Part shown: piece after piece, positions 42,628 through 53,062 of the stretch
How positions within the stretch are numbered: position 1 is the stretch's first letter
Layout of the letters: the number at the start of each line of letters is the position of its first letter
Source: Niabella drilacis
GTDB lineage: Bacteria; Bacteroidota; Bacteroidia; Chitinophagales; Chitinophagaceae
Reading direction: 5' to 3'
NCBI RefSeq assembly: GCF_900101395.1
Contig: NZ_FMZO01000023.1
Location: forward strand, 1 to 63,316
DNA length: 63,316 bases
Notes under the pieces: generated by a model
What the model was told of the DNA's origin: nothing
The model's database searches: none
The model's input: only the letters and a program-made list of their open reading frames with translations
Position numbers and translations under genes: made by a program

Positions 42628-45012
42628 ATGATGTTCAACAATTATTTTAAAACGGCATGGAGAAGTTTAGGGAAGAATAAGGCCTTCTCCGTATTGAATA
42701 TCCTGGGCTTATCCGTAGGTATGGCAGCAACCTGCCTGATCCTGCTGTGGGTACAGCAGGAGCTTTCCTTCGACAGGGAGTATGCGAATACCGACCGGCT
42801 TTACCAGGTGTATAACCGGGATGTGGATAACGGGGCGCCTTATACATATGCCGCTACGCCCAACCCGATGGGACCTGCTTTAAAGGCAGGTTACCCCGAA
42901 ATTGAAGACGTGACCCGGGTATCCGGTGAGCAGTTCCTGATCGCCAATCAGGAACGCCAGTTTAAACCGGAGGGGCTGTTTGTGGATGAAGGGTTTGTTT
43001 CGATGTTTGGATTTCCGGTAATGACAGGCGACAGAAGGGGCTTGCTGAGGAACCCCGGTGATATTTTTATTACCCGGTCCCTGGCCAGGAAGCTTTATGG
43101 AAGCGATGATGCAGTAGGAAAACTGCTTACGTTGAACGATTCCAATACCCTGCGGGTTGCAGCGGTATTAGAGAATGCACCGGCCGGTACAAGGTTCCGG
43201 TTCGAGTTCCTGCTGCCCTGGGCTTATTATGATAAACTTTATGGGGTCCGTACCAGCTGGACGGGCAACAACGTAAGGACCTACGTACTATTAAGAAAGA
43301 ATGCCGACCCCGCCGCTGCGGATCGTAAAATAAAAAATATTACAGCGGAACATACGACAGGGGAAAGCACAACCAAAAAACTTACGCAGTTCCTGCATCC
43401 TGCACAGCGCTGGCATTTGTATAGCAAAAGCGAAAATGGTGCACTGACAGACGGGGCGATCGGGAAAGTACGCATTTTTATGGCTGTTGCCCTGCTGATG
43501 ATAATTATTGCCTGTATCAATTTTGTGAACTTAAGCACCGCAAGAACAGCGCACAAAGCCCGGGAAGTGGGGGTGCGGAAGGTAGCCGGCGCCCGCAGGT
43601 CGGGCCTGGTATTACAGTTCTTAAGCGAAAGTATATGCTTATCCCTGCTTTCGGGAGTACTTGCCATTGCCGGTTTACTGCTGGCGCTCCCGGCCTTCAA
43701 CGGGCTGATAGAGTCCCGGCTGCAATTACATTTTACCGACTTCCGGCTCTGGCTGTTTTTTGGCGGTATTATTTTACTAACGGGTGTGGGTGCCGGCCTT
43801 TACCCCGCACTTTATCTTTCTTCTTTTGTACCTGTAAAAGTATTAAAAGGTGCAGGAACAACCGGGAAGGGGCGGATTGGCATCCGGAAAATACTGGTGG
43901 TTACCCAGTTCGCATTTGCCATTGCGCTGATCACCTGTACATTGATCATAAAAAAACAAATGAAGTATGCGCAGCAGCGGGAGACGGGGTATAATAAAGA
44001 GTTGCTGCTGTTTTCTCCCATTGAAGGAATGGCAAAAAAAAATTATGCTTTAATTAAACAGGCCTTGCTGAAGAGCGGCGCCGTTACTACTGTAGCCGGG
44101 TCGCAGAACCCGGTTACCGGTTTCCTGCCCAACTACTATGGGTTTCATTGGGAAGGCAGTACAGAGCGCGATGAAAATACCAGTTTTTACCTGTTTAATG
44201 CAGACGAGGCATTTACAAAAACCTTTGGCACAAAAATTATCGCCGGCCGCGACATGGATATAGAGCGGTTCCCCACGGATAGTACGGCTGTGCTCTTAAA
44301 TGAAGAGGCGGTTAAGTTACTGCATTTAAAGGACCCGGTAGGCAAGAGAATATGGAGGGGCGCAGGCGACCTGGATCTGCACATTGTTGGCGTGGTAAAA
44401 AATTACATCAGCGGCTCTCCGTATGGTAATATACAGCCCATGATGATCCTTGGGGCAAATCCTGCTTTGGGGGTGGCCACTCTTCATTATAAACTGGATC
44501 CGGCCAATCCTGTTCAGGAAAACATTGCCCGCATCGCCGCCATTTTTAAGCGGTACAACCCCGGCTATCCTTTTGAATATCGTTTTGCAGACCAGGATTA
44601 TGCTGAACAGTTTGCAGGGGAACAAAACCTTAGCCGGCTAATAGGGCTGTTTGCTGCATTAAGTATCTTTATTGCCTGCCTGGGATTGTTTGGCCTGGCC
44701 GCCTATATGGCCGAAACCCGTTACAAAGAGATCGGTATCCGGAAAGTGCTGGGGGCATCGGTTCCCGGGATCCTGTTATTATTGACCAAAGATTTTATAA
44801 GGCCAATTGTTACTGCTTTGCTGGTTGCCGCTCCTGTTGCCTGGTGGATTATGAACCGGTGGCTGCAGGAATACAGCTACCGGACGGCGATCGGCTGGAC
44901 CGTATTTTTGGCGGCAGGATCGGTGGTGCTTTGTGTAGCATTGATCACTATTGTTTCGCAAACCATCCGTGCCGCATTATCCAATCCGTCAAAAGCGTTG
45001 CGGAGCGAGTAA
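42628..45012 (+). CDS. MacB/FtsX-like ABC permease 8 of 13
   Basis: A permease of about 794 residues. I place the start at ATG 42628 (MMFNNYFKTAWRSLGKNK); an upstream in-frame ATG at 42574 would add 18 residues from the spacer. Post-helix motif QELSFDREYANTDRLYQVYN. Coupling segments REVGVRKVAGARRSGLVLQFLSE (near 312) and KEIGIRKVLGASVPGILLLLT (near 700). Domain end HIVGVVKNYISGSPYGN (the PY subgroup with 6 and 9), tail NPSKALRSE. The short spacer before it is built of gccagcttgccagatgccgg and tctcaaatctcaaaac phrases. Confidence 0.9.
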   Translation: MMFNNYFKTAWRSLGKNKAFSVLNILGLSVGMAATCLILLWVQQELSFDREYANTDRLYQVYNRDVDNGAPYTYAATPNPMGPALKAGYPEIEDVTRVSGEQFLIANQERQFKPEGLFVDEGFVSMFGFPVMTGDRRGLLRNPGDIFITRSLARKLYGSDDAVGKLLTLNDSNTLRVAAVLENAPAGTRFRFEFLLPWAYYDKLYGVRTSWTGNNVRTYVLLRKNADPAAADRKIKNITAEHTTGESTTKKLTQFLHPAQRWHLYSKSENGALTDGAIGKVRIFMAVALLMIIIACINFVNLSTARTAHKAREVGVRKVAGARRSGLVLQFLSESICLSLLSGVLAIAGLLLALPAFNGLIESRLQLHFTDFRLWLFFGGIILLTGVGAGLYPALYLSSFVPVKVLKGAGTTGKGRIGIRKILVVTQFAFAIALITCTLIIKKQMKYAQQRETGYNKELLLFSPIEGMAKKNYALIKQALLKSGAVTTVAGSQNPVTGFLPNYYGFHWEGSTERDENTSFYLFNADEAFTKTFGTKIIAGRDMDIERFPTDSTAVLLNEEAVKLLHLKDPVGKRIWRGAGDLDLHIVGVVKNYISGSPYGNIQPMMILGANPALGVATLHYKLDPANPVQENIARIAAIFKRYNPGYPFEYRFADQDYAEQFAGEQNLSRLIGLFAALSIFIACLGLFGLAAYMAETRYKEIGIRKVLGASVPGILLLLTKDFIRPIVTALLVAAPVAWWIMNRWLQEYSYRTAIGWTVFLAAGSVVLCVALITIVSQTIRAALSNPSKALRSE

Positions 45013-45174
45013 AGGAAAAACGGGCAGGATATTGGATAATGCGTAATGATAAAATAGCTCATAACAGCAGCTGTTAAAAGGGAACCTGGGGCAGGAACAT
45101 AGAAAGTGCCGGTTCGAAGAAAAGATATCCCGGTTGTATGCCGGTACTTAAATCTGACAGCTTAAAATGTAACA

Positions 45175-47556
45175 ATGCTCAAAAATTATTTTGCCGTTGC
45201 CTGGAGAAATCTGCAAAGGAATAAACTTTATTCCTTTGTGAATATATCCGGTCTGGCTATAGGAATATCGGTTGCGATGCTGATCAGCTTTTGGGTTTGG
45301 GATGAGCTGCATTTTGATGCATACCATGCAAACCATCAGCGGCTGGCACAGCTGATGCGCACGTATCGCAGCAATGATGGAACACTGGTAACAGAACAGG
45401 CTTCCTGTATACCGGTTGCCGATGCCCTGCGCAATAAATTTGGAAGCAACTTCAGCAATGTTGCCGCTGCCTCCTGGAATTTTGGTCATGTGCTTGCCGC
45501 AGGGGATAAAAAGATAGCAGCCAAAGGGCTCTGGACAGAAGCCGCATTCCCTGTTATGTTCTCATTTAAAATGCGCAGTGGCAGGATCGGTGCATTGGAC
45601 GACCCCTCCGCTGTGTTACTCAGTGCTTCCCTTGCGCAGCGCTTGTTTGGGAGCAGCGACCCCATCGGGAAAACGATCCGCTTCGATAATAAGAATGATT
45701 TCAGGGTAGCGGGGGTATATGAAGACCTGCCGCCGAATACCACTTTTTATGAAACAAAATTATTGTTGCCCTGGAAAAAATACATCACTACGGAGGAGTG
45801 GCTCCGCAAGGCAGTTGCAGACTGGGATGAGCAGTCCTTCCAGGTATTTGCAGCACTGGCAGAAGGTGCCGATGTGGAAACGGTTTCCGGCAAAATAGAA
45901 AACGTAGTGATGACGCATAAACGCGTGAAACAGGAGTGGGAGCAGGCACAATTGTTTCCAATGGATCGCTGGCACCTGTACGGCGAATTTAAAGGCGGGA
46001 GATCGGTGGGCGGTGGCATCCGGTTTGTATATCTTTTTTCGGTGATCGGGGTTTTTGTCCTGTTGCTGGCCGGTATCAATTTTGTGAATCTTTCAACCGC
46101 CCGCAGTACGCAGCGGGCAAAAGAAGTAGGCATCCGCAAAACGGTCGGGTCTGGCAGAGGCCGGCTCATCTGGCAATTTCTGACGGAATCGGTGCTGACG
46201 ACCTTCCTTTCCTTCCTGCTGGCGGTGCTGCTGGTGCTTTTAGCCATGCCTTTGTTTAATGAGTTATCCGGCAAGCAGCTGCTGTTTCCCTGGCATTCCC
46301 TGGCGTTCTGGTGCGCTGCGCTGGGTTTTATGATCCTCACCGGGTTCCTCTCCGGTATCTACCCGGCATTTTATCTTTCAGGATTCATACCGGTAAAGGT
46401 ATTAAAGGGAACCTTCCGTGCAGGGAAAACAGCCGGTTCCCCCCGTAAAGTGCTTGTAGTACTCCAGTTCTCGTTTTCAATAGCGCTGGTTATTGGCAGT
46501 GTGATCGTGTTTAAACAGATCCGGTATGCAAAGGACCGGCCGGTAAATTACCGGAAGGAGGGACTGATCACCGTACAGATGAATACCCCGGATCTTTATG
46601 GGCATTATGATGCATTGAGGAATGAGCTGCTGGCCACGGGAACCGTAACAAATATGGCAGAATCCTCCAGCCCCACGATCGATGTTTTCAGCTCCAGCAG
46701 CAGGTTCGAATGGCGCGGAAAGGATCCGGCTGGGTCGCCTGTTTTTGGAATCATTGGTGTGACAACCGATTTTGGAAATACCATTGGCTGGGAGATAAAG
46801 AAAGGGCGCGACTTTTCGGGGGCGTTTTCTACTGATACCGCTGCTGTTATCCTTAATGAGGCGGCTGCGATGCAGATGGGCGCGGCCGGGGCTGTTGGCG
46901 GGGAGATCAGGCATAATGGTAAAGCCTATACAGTGATCGGGGTTGTTAAAGATATGGTGATGACTTCGCCATATGCCCCCCCGGTGCCTACCGTCTTTTT
47001 AAATGACCCCGAATGGGCAAATGTTGTGACCATTGCAATAAAAAAAGGCGTGTCCTTACAGTATGCACTGGATAAAATAGAACAGGTCTTTAAAAAATAC
47101 AACCCGGATGCGCCTTTTGATTTTGCGTTTAATGACGAGATCTATGCCCGTAAATTTGCCGGCGAACAACGCATTGGCCGGTTATCGGTCCTGTTTACGG
47201 CCCTTGCGATATTTATTTCCTGCCTGGGTATATTGGGCCTGGCTTCATTTGTGGCGGAACAACGCAAAAAAGAGATCAGCCTGCGCAAAGTACTGGGAGC
47301 AGGTGTATATCAGCTCTGGCGGCTGCTTTCGGTGGAGTTTTTGCTGCTGGTGCTCATCGCCTGTTTTGTAGCGATCCCTTTGGCCTGGTATTACCTGCAT
47401 CAGTGGCTGCAGCAGTATGCCTACCGGACTGAGTTGTCTTTTGGCGTCTTTCTTTTATCCGGGGCCGGGGCTTTGGTGCTGACACTGTTGACCGTGAGTA
47501 TCCAGGCTTTAAAAGCGGCCCTGATGAATCCGGTGAAAGCCCTGCGATCGGAATAG
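45175..47556 (+). CDS. MacB/FtsX-like ABC permease 9 of 13
   Basis: A 793-residue permease starting MLKNYFAVAWRNLQRNK. Post-helix motif DELHFDAYHANHQRLAQL, weaker than most. Coupling segments KEVGIRKTVGSGRGRLIWQFLTE (near 316) and KEISLRKVLGAGVYQLWRLLS (near 699), where the second has EIS in place of EIG. Domain end TVIGVVKDMVMTSPYAP (PY subgroup), tail NPVKALRSE. It is 162 bp behind permease 8 without an obvious promoter. Confidence 0.9.
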   Translation: MLKNYFAVAWRNLQRNKLYSFVNISGLAIGISVAMLISFWVWDELHFDAYHANHQRLAQLMRTYRSNDGTLVTEQASCIPVADALRNKFGSNFSNVAAASWNFGHVLAAGDKKIAAKGLWTEAAFPVMFSFKMRSGRIGALDDPSAVLLSASLAQRLFGSSDPIGKTIRFDNKNDFRVAGVYEDLPPNTTFYETKLLLPWKKYITTEEWLRKAVADWDEQSFQVFAALAEGADVETVSGKIENVVMTHKRVKQEWEQAQLFPMDRWHLYGEFKGGRSVGGGIRFVYLFSVIGVFVLLLAGINFVNLSTARSTQRAKEVGIRKTVGSGRGRLIWQFLTESVLTTFLSFLLAVLLVLLAMPLFNELSGKQLLFPWHSLAFWCAALGFMILTGFLSGIYPAFYLSGFIPVKVLKGTFRAGKTAGSPRKVLVVLQFSFSIALVIGSVIVFKQIRYAKDRPVNYRKEGLITVQMNTPDLYGHYDALRNELLATGTVTNMAESSSPTIDVFSSSSRFEWRGKDPAGSPVFGIIGVTTDFGNTIGWEIKKGRDFSGAFSTDTAAVILNEAAAMQMGAAGAVGGEIRHNGKAYTVIGVVKDMVMTSPYAPPVPTVFLNDPEWANVVTIAIKKGVSLQYALDKIEQVFKKYNPDAPFDFAFNDEIYARKFAGEQRIGRLSVLFTALAIFISCLGILGLASFVAEQRKKEISLRKVLGAGVYQLWRLLSVEFLLLVLIACFVAIPLAWYYLHQWLQQYAYRTELSFGVFLLSGAGALVLTLLTVSIQALKAALMNPVKALRSE

Positions 47557-47676
47557 GAATGGGGAATGAAAGGAGGCAATAGCATACGGCAGCGTATGCC
47601 CGAAACCGGATATTAAACAACAAACCCGGAACACCGGTCAGGAACGGCAGGTAGGAATTCTCAAATCCTGGATACG

Positions 47677-50085
47677 ATGATAAAGAACTACTTAAAAATT
47701 GCATGGCGGAATATTACAAGGCGCAGGTTGCTTTCAGTTGTAAGCATACTGAGTCTTGCGATGGGGTTTTGTTTTGCCCTGGTAGTGGGTGTTTATATCT
47801 TTCAGCAGAGGAGCGTAAATCAACAGTTTAAAAATATAAATAACCAGTATATTATTAAAAGTAGCTGGAAGACGAAGGGCGGGAGTGCCGAGGTTACCGG
47901 CCGTGCACCGTTTGCCAAGGCATTGAAAGAAGAATACCCGGGTCTTGTAGAGCACTATTACCGGTTTAATCCGGTGGCCAATGTGGTTGCTGCAGGGGAC
48001 CGTTTTTTTAAGGAAAACATAGCGATCGGTGATACCAATTTTGTTTCCATGTATGGATTGCCTGTTTTGTTTGGGAATGCTAACCACGCATTTGACAATA
48101 TGGATGCTGCCGTTATTACAGAAACGATGGCAAAAAAACTGTTTGACCATGCGGATGCTATTGGAAAAATCATTTCTGTACAAACCGTAACAGAAGGTCT
48201 GAAGCAGGACTACCGGGTGTCTGCTGTTTTAAAAGATCAGCCTTATAATTCTGTATTTAACCAGGGGTATCCCGAGGGGTACAACGTTTTTATTCCCGGT
48301 GAGGGGTGCCGGTATTATCCCGATGGAGATCCGCTGCTGAGCTGGAATAATAATTCCTGTGTAACGATGGTGGAGTTAAGAAACGGCGTGGCCCCCGGGG
48401 ATCTTGCACGGCCCTCCCGGCAGGTACTCGCCAGGCATGCCCCGGAGTTTTTTCAGAAAAACCTTACGGTGGTCTATGCCCCGGTGAAGGATTTTTACCT
48501 TACGGATAACAACAACGCTGTTATAAAAATGATCGCTACGTACAGCATTATTGCGGTGTTTGTATTATTAATGGCGGTTTTTAATTTCATAAACATCCGC
48601 GTGGCCACAGCAACTTCCCGTATAAAAGAAGTAGGATTAAGAAAAGTGTTTGGAAGCGGGAAGGGAGAGCTGGTTCTGCAATTTCTTGTGGAGGCATGGT
48701 TGTTGACTGCGGTAAGCGGATTTATCGCGCTGGTCTTTTATCAGGCTGCATGCCCCTGGTTTTCCCGGGTATTGGGAGTAAATCTCCTGTTCCTGAATGG
48801 ACTTGATGGAAAAATACTGGCAGCTTTTGTTTTGCTGGTGGTGTTGGTCGGGTTTCTTGCAGGTATCTATCCCGCTTTTTCGCTTAGCCGTTCGCAGATC
48901 GTGACATCCGTAAAAGGTAAGACAGAAACGATGGAGCGGGGCCGGGTTTTGCGCCGGGTGGTACTGACCCTACAGTTTTCGATGGCCATCCTGGTATTTA
49001 TTGGTGCTGCTGTAGTGGCCAAACAGGTGCGTTTTATCTTTAACCGTGATGCGGGTTATAATAAGGATCAATTACTGGTGGTTACGGCGTTTCCGAAGCG
49101 TTGGGATAAAACCGGCGTGCAAAAAATGGAAAGCATCAAACAGGAACTATTGAAACTGCCTGGTGTAAAGAGCGCTACTTTAAGCTTTGATCTTCCTGAC
49201 AGGGTGCCTGTTAACAGTTCCGTTGAGTTGTTGCCTGTAAGAGGACAACGGCCCCCGGTTTCAGTTCCTTCTTTTATCAGCGACGAAGACTACGGCAAAA
49301 CGTTTGAACTGCACATGCGGGCAGGGAGTTTCCTCAATGATAAAAAACCGTTTGTGCCCGGGCAGATTGTTTTAAATGAAACGGCCGCCCGTTTATTGGA
49401 GCTTCCAATAGATAATGCGGTGGGTAAACGGTTAAGATCCTCAGAAGGGGAGGTTTTTACAGTGGCTGGTATTGTAAAGGATTATAACATGGCAAACATG
49501 CGGGAGGCCATTACACCACTGGTGATATTTCATGTGAATGACATGCCGGGATACCGGTTGCTGATCATTAAACTGGATCATGCAACAGGGGAATCCGTGA
49601 AACGGGTCAGGGACCGGTGGCGCCAGTTATCGCCCAATGCCCCGTTTGATTATACTTTTATGGACGAAAAGTTTGCTGCACTGTACCAGTCGGAGTTGCA
49701 GTTAAAAAAAGCAACCTTTGCAGCTACCGTATTTTGCCTTCTGATAGTGTTTGCGGGTATATTCAGTGTTGTATCTGTAGCGCTTAGTAAACGCGAAAAA
49801 GAAGTTGCGATCCGGAAGGTCTTAGGTGCTCAGCTGATCCATATTTTTATGCTTTTTATGAAAGAATATATCGGGTTGCTGATCATTGCCAACCTGGTAT
49901 CCTGGCCGCTGGCTTATTATTTTATAACGCAATGGCTGGCTGGATATGTATACCGGATACCGCAAAGTATTGAGATCTATTTAGGGGTTGCTGCTATCGT
50001 TATGTTGCTGGTGGCCCTTCTTATTATTACAAGGACTTTGGAGACGGCCATTGCCGGCCCCGCAAAAAAATTAAAAGCGGAGTAG
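47677..50085 (+). CDS. MacB/FtsX-like ABC permease 10 of 13 (divergent)
   Basis: An 802-residue permease starting MIKNYLKIAWRNITRRR. It is the most divergent member. The SYDR-type motif is missing (QQRSVNQQFKNINNQYIIKS), and the second coupling segment is KEVAIRKVLGAQLIHIFMLFM (near 708). The tail is AGPAKKLKAE instead of NPVKALRSE. The first coupling segment KEVGLRKVFGSGKGELVLQFLVE (near 317) is normal. Domain end TVAGIVKDYNMANM. It ends the operon behind promoter 3, since promoter 4 follows. It shares the missing motif with permease 1. A different partner or regulator function is possible but unproven. Confidence 0.88.
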   Translation: MIKNYLKIAWRNITRRRLLSVVSILSLAMGFCFALVVGVYIFQQRSVNQQFKNINNQYIIKSSWKTKGGSAEVTGRAPFAKALKEEYPGLVEHYYRFNPVANVVAAGDRFFKENIAIGDTNFVSMYGLPVLFGNANHAFDNMDAAVITETMAKKLFDHADAIGKIISVQTVTEGLKQDYRVSAVLKDQPYNSVFNQGYPEGYNVFIPGEGCRYYPDGDPLLSWNNNSCVTMVELRNGVAPGDLARPSRQVLARHAPEFFQKNLTVVYAPVKDFYLTDNNNAVIKMIATYSIIAVFVLLMAVFNFINIRVATATSRIKEVGLRKVFGSGKGELVLQFLVEAWLLTAVSGFIALVFYQAACPWFSRVLGVNLLFLNGLDGKILAAFVLLVVLVGFLAGIYPAFSLSRSQIVTSVKGKTETMERGRVLRRVVLTLQFSMAILVFIGAAVVAKQVRFIFNRDAGYNKDQLLVVTAFPKRWDKTGVQKMESIKQELLKLPGVKSATLSFDLPDRVPVNSSVELLPVRGQRPPVSVPSFISDEDYGKTFELHMRAGSFLNDKKPFVPGQIVLNETAARLLELPIDNAVGKRLRSSEGEVFTVAGIVKDYNMANMREAITPLVIFHVNDMPGYRLLIIKLDHATGESVKRVRDRWRQLSPNAPFDYTFMDEKFAALYQSELQLKKATFAATVFCLLIVFAGIFSVVSVALSKREKEVAIRKVLGAQLIHIFMLFMKEYIGLLIIANLVSWPLAYYFITQWLAGYVYRIPQSIEIYLGVAAIVMLLVALLIITRTLETAIAGPAKKLKAE

Positions 50086-50203
50086 GGAACAGGGGCAAGG
50101 CATATAAACCACCAGGCCGGCGTATTGATGTTTTTAGTGCTTTGGGTATATCAAACGCCATATAAGCTTACCCGTTCGTTACCGCGGGTAGTTACCCGGA
50201 AAG

Positions 50204-50313
50204 CTGTATCAAAACCGGACAACCCTTGTTTTAAAAGCGCACAGCGCAAGAGCTGCAATTATTCGTAATTTGCCTGTTTTTCAATAAGATAGGTTTGTGG
50301 CATTAAGGTTGGG
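50204..50313 (+). promoter_or_regulatory. Enhancer-dependent promoter 4 (before permease 11), long leader
   Basis: Site A CTGTATCAAAACCGGACAA at 50204-50222 and site B TTGTTTTAAAAGCGCACAG at 50226-50244 are 22 bp apart. The -24-like box TGGCAT starts at 50298, with TTGG at 50309-50312. Site A to GG is 95 bp. The predicted start near 50325 leaves a leader of about 245 nt before permease 11. The leader contains a 36-codon open frame (50365-50475) and little else; the rest of 50086-50203 is unremarkable spacer. Confidence 0.7.
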
Positions 50314-50570
50314 CCGTTACCGGTAAATTAGGGGCAGGCGCAGATCTTCTGAAAAAAAGAAGTGATGATCAAACAATATTGGAACATAAGTGAATGCGCT
50401 CATCAGTACGGAACAGGTGACCGCGTATTTTGCCCGCCGATTAGGGGTGGCGGGTGCTTGCAACGGAAATGTTAAAGGGCCCGGTCAATAATGAATAGTC
50501 GATAATCAATAGTATAAATCTGGATACGGATGTCTGATGCCTGACATCTGTTAGCTCAAATCTAAATGCA

Positions 50571-52952
50571 ATGCTCAAAAGTTATTTCAAAACCGCATTC
50601 AGGAATTTTTATCGCAATGGTGCCTATTCTGTTATTAATGTCCTGGGACTGGCCATTGGCGTGGCCAGTTTTGTTTTGGTATTGCTGTACCTTAACTATG
50701 AGCTTAGTTACGATAAATGGTCGCCCGGGTTAAAATCTGTGTACCGTGTTTCTATGGACAAGGATGGCGAGATCGAGACGAATACACCGGCGCCTCTTGC
50801 CGCGCTGCTGATGAACAATGACCCCAATATTGAGGCGGCCACCATGGTTCAGAATTCGGGTGATTTTGAAGTATTGCTGACGGCCGGTGATAAAAAGATT
50901 TACCAGAAAAACCTGATGTATGCAGACTCCCTTTTTTTAAGAGTGTTGCCTTATAAGATCGTGGAGGGAAATGCGGCAAATGCGATGGCGGCGCCCAATA
51001 CGATCCTGATCAGCGAAGAAGTGGCGCGTAAACTTTTTGGAAGTACGGATGCCATGGGCAAGACGATAACCCTGTATGGGCGGGCCCTCATGGTCAATGC
51101 TGTTTTTGCTAAACCGGATGGCCCTTCTGTTTATAATACGGAAGCGATTGTGCGTATAGCAGACAATAATATTCATTGGGAAAACTTTTCGTACCAGACC
51201 CTGTTGAAGATGAAGCAGCCGGTTGCCCCGGATCTGCTCGACCGGTCCCTGAACCGGGTCTTCTATAACGAGCGGATAAAAAAGGACAGTACTTCGCTGG
51301 CGGAATACCAGGCTAAAAGCAGCCGCACGCTGTTGTTCTCTGAAAGGCTTTCGGCCATTCATAACTTTCCCGTTAAGGGCGCCTCCAATTTTAAAACGGT
51401 TTCTACCCTTATGGTGCTTGCCACGCTCCTGCTGATCATCGGGGCCATTAATTTCAGCAATCTTTCCATTGCTGCTTCTGTCAGGCGCGCCAGGGAAGTA
51501 GGGGTCCGGAAAGTGCTGGGGTCGGGGCGCTGGCAAATTGTGAAACAATTCCTGGGTGAATTTACATTGCAGTGTTTGATCGCATTCGGAACCGGCCTGT
51601 TATTGCTATGGCCGGTATTGTCCTATTTTAAAGCAGCATTCGGGATCGGGTTTGACCTTTTAAAAGCTACGGACGGTGCTGTGTTGGGGCTTCAGCTTCT
51701 GGCCTGTTTTTTATTGGTGGTACTTATTTCAGGATTGTACCCCTCCTTTTTTCTTTCCAGGTTCAGCACATCAAAGATATTAAAAGGCCATTACTCGGAG
51801 GGCGCGGGAGGAAACGGTTTTAGAAATGTGCTGATCGTGCTCCAGTTTGTATTTTCCGCCTTTTTTGTGATCGCTTCGCTGGGAATAAAAAAACAGATGG
51901 ACTTTATGCAGTCGAAAGATAAAGGGTTTTCCGGCAGCCAGGTAATGCGCATACAGGTATTGCAGAAAACAGGTGAAGAAGGTTTTGAAAATGTAAGGAA
52001 CCGGTTGCTGTCCGTTCCCGGCGTGGAATACGTGGCAAAGACAACCAATATGCCGGGAGCCCCGTTTTTAGATACGATGTCCCTTGGGTTTAAATTTGAA
52101 GGAAAGGAGGTACGGCTGGGCGTGGTAAAAATAAGTTCCGATTTTTTTGATGCGTTACAGATACCCCTGGTTACCGGCAGAAAGTTTGATGAGCGGCCGG
52201 ACGACCAGCATACCAGGAATATTATTTTAAATGAAACGGCAGCCCGGAAATTAGGCGCCGGGAATGTTATCGGGAAGTTGATTTATTTTCCTTATGAAGA
52301 CAGCCTGCCGGCGCGGATCGTGGGCGTGATAAAAGATTATAATGTGAGCGACTATGCAAATGCGGTGGTGCCGCTCACTTATTCCATTAACAACGAGATA
52401 GGTCCTTACCGGTGGGGCGGGGGACTGGTACTGAAGCTGAAGGGAAACGACCTGCGGTCCACCATCAGGGCTGTTGAGCAGGAGTGGAAAAGTATTGAGC
52501 CCGAAAATCCGATCCGTTATTCTTTTATTGACGATGATTTTCAAAAATTGTTTCAAACCTATATACGTACACAAAACGTGATTTTATTCTTTACGATCGT
52601 GGCAGTGGTCATCGCCTTGGTTGGTCTTTTTGCACTGATCTCTTTTGTAGCTAAAAGCCGTGCAAAGGAAATAAGCATCCGGAAGGTTTTAGGAGCATCC
52701 GCTGCGCGGATCTCGGTCATGTTAAGCCTGGGCTTCCTGAAGCTGGTGTTGATCGGTACCATTGTAGCCATTCCGGTTGGCTGGCTGGCCATCAGCAAAT
52801 GGCTGGAGACCTTTGTTTATAAAGCATCGGTAGGCTGGGAGCTGTTTTTGGGTGCGGCGCTGATCCTGGTGATGGTTTCATTGATCGTGCTAGCCATCCA
52901 AACGCTCCGCGCGGCTGCATCAGATCCTGTTCGGGCACTGCGATCGGAGTAG
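50571..52952 (+). CDS. MacB/FtsX-like ABC permease 11 of 13
   Basis: A 793-residue permease starting MLKSYFKTAFRNFYRNG. Post-helix motif YELSYDKWSPGLKSVYRV. Coupling segments REVGVRKVLGSGRWQIVKQFLGE (near 308) and KEISIRKVLGASAARISVMLS (near 699). Domain end RIVGVIKDYNVSDY, tail DPVRALRSE. It is the first gene behind promoter 4, with permease 12 as its only follower, so its expression can be tuned apart from the other permeases. The unusually long leader is noted in the promoter entry. Confidence 0.9.
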   Translation: MLKSYFKTAFRNFYRNGAYSVINVLGLAIGVASFVLVLLYLNYELSYDKWSPGLKSVYRVSMDKDGEIETNTPAPLAALLMNNDPNIEAATMVQNSGDFEVLLTAGDKKIYQKNLMYADSLFLRVLPYKIVEGNAANAMAAPNTILISEEVARKLFGSTDAMGKTITLYGRALMVNAVFAKPDGPSVYNTEAIVRIADNNIHWENFSYQTLLKMKQPVAPDLLDRSLNRVFYNERIKKDSTSLAEYQAKSSRTLLFSERLSAIHNFPVKGASNFKTVSTLMVLATLLLIIGAINFSNLSIAASVRRAREVGVRKVLGSGRWQIVKQFLGEFTLQCLIAFGTGLLLLWPVLSYFKAAFGIGFDLLKATDGAVLGLQLLACFLLVVLISGLYPSFFLSRFSTSKILKGHYSEGAGGNGFRNVLIVLQFVFSAFFVIASLGIKKQMDFMQSKDKGFSGSQVMRIQVLQKTGEEGFENVRNRLLSVPGVEYVAKTTNMPGAPFLDTMSLGFKFEGKEVRLGVVKISSDFFDALQIPLVTGRKFDERPDDQHTRNIILNETAARKLGAGNVIGKLIYFPYEDSLPARIVGVIKDYNVSDYANAVVPLTYSINNEIGPYRWGGGLVLKLKGNDLRSTIRAVEQEWKSIEPENPIRYSFIDDDFQKLFQTYIRTQNVILFFTIVAVVIALVGLFALISFVAKSRAKEISIRKVLGASAARISVMLSLGFLKLVLIGTIVAIPVGWLAISKWLETFVYKASVGWELFLGAALILVMVSLIVLAIQTLRAAASDPVRALRSE

Positions 52953-53062
52953 CCTGGTTGATGATCAAAAGCAGACGGGAAAAATCGTTCATAATACCGG
53001 CAGGACGATCAGGACGAAAGAGGGCGCCTGTGAAGGCAGCTCTCCTAATTTAAACGTTACAT

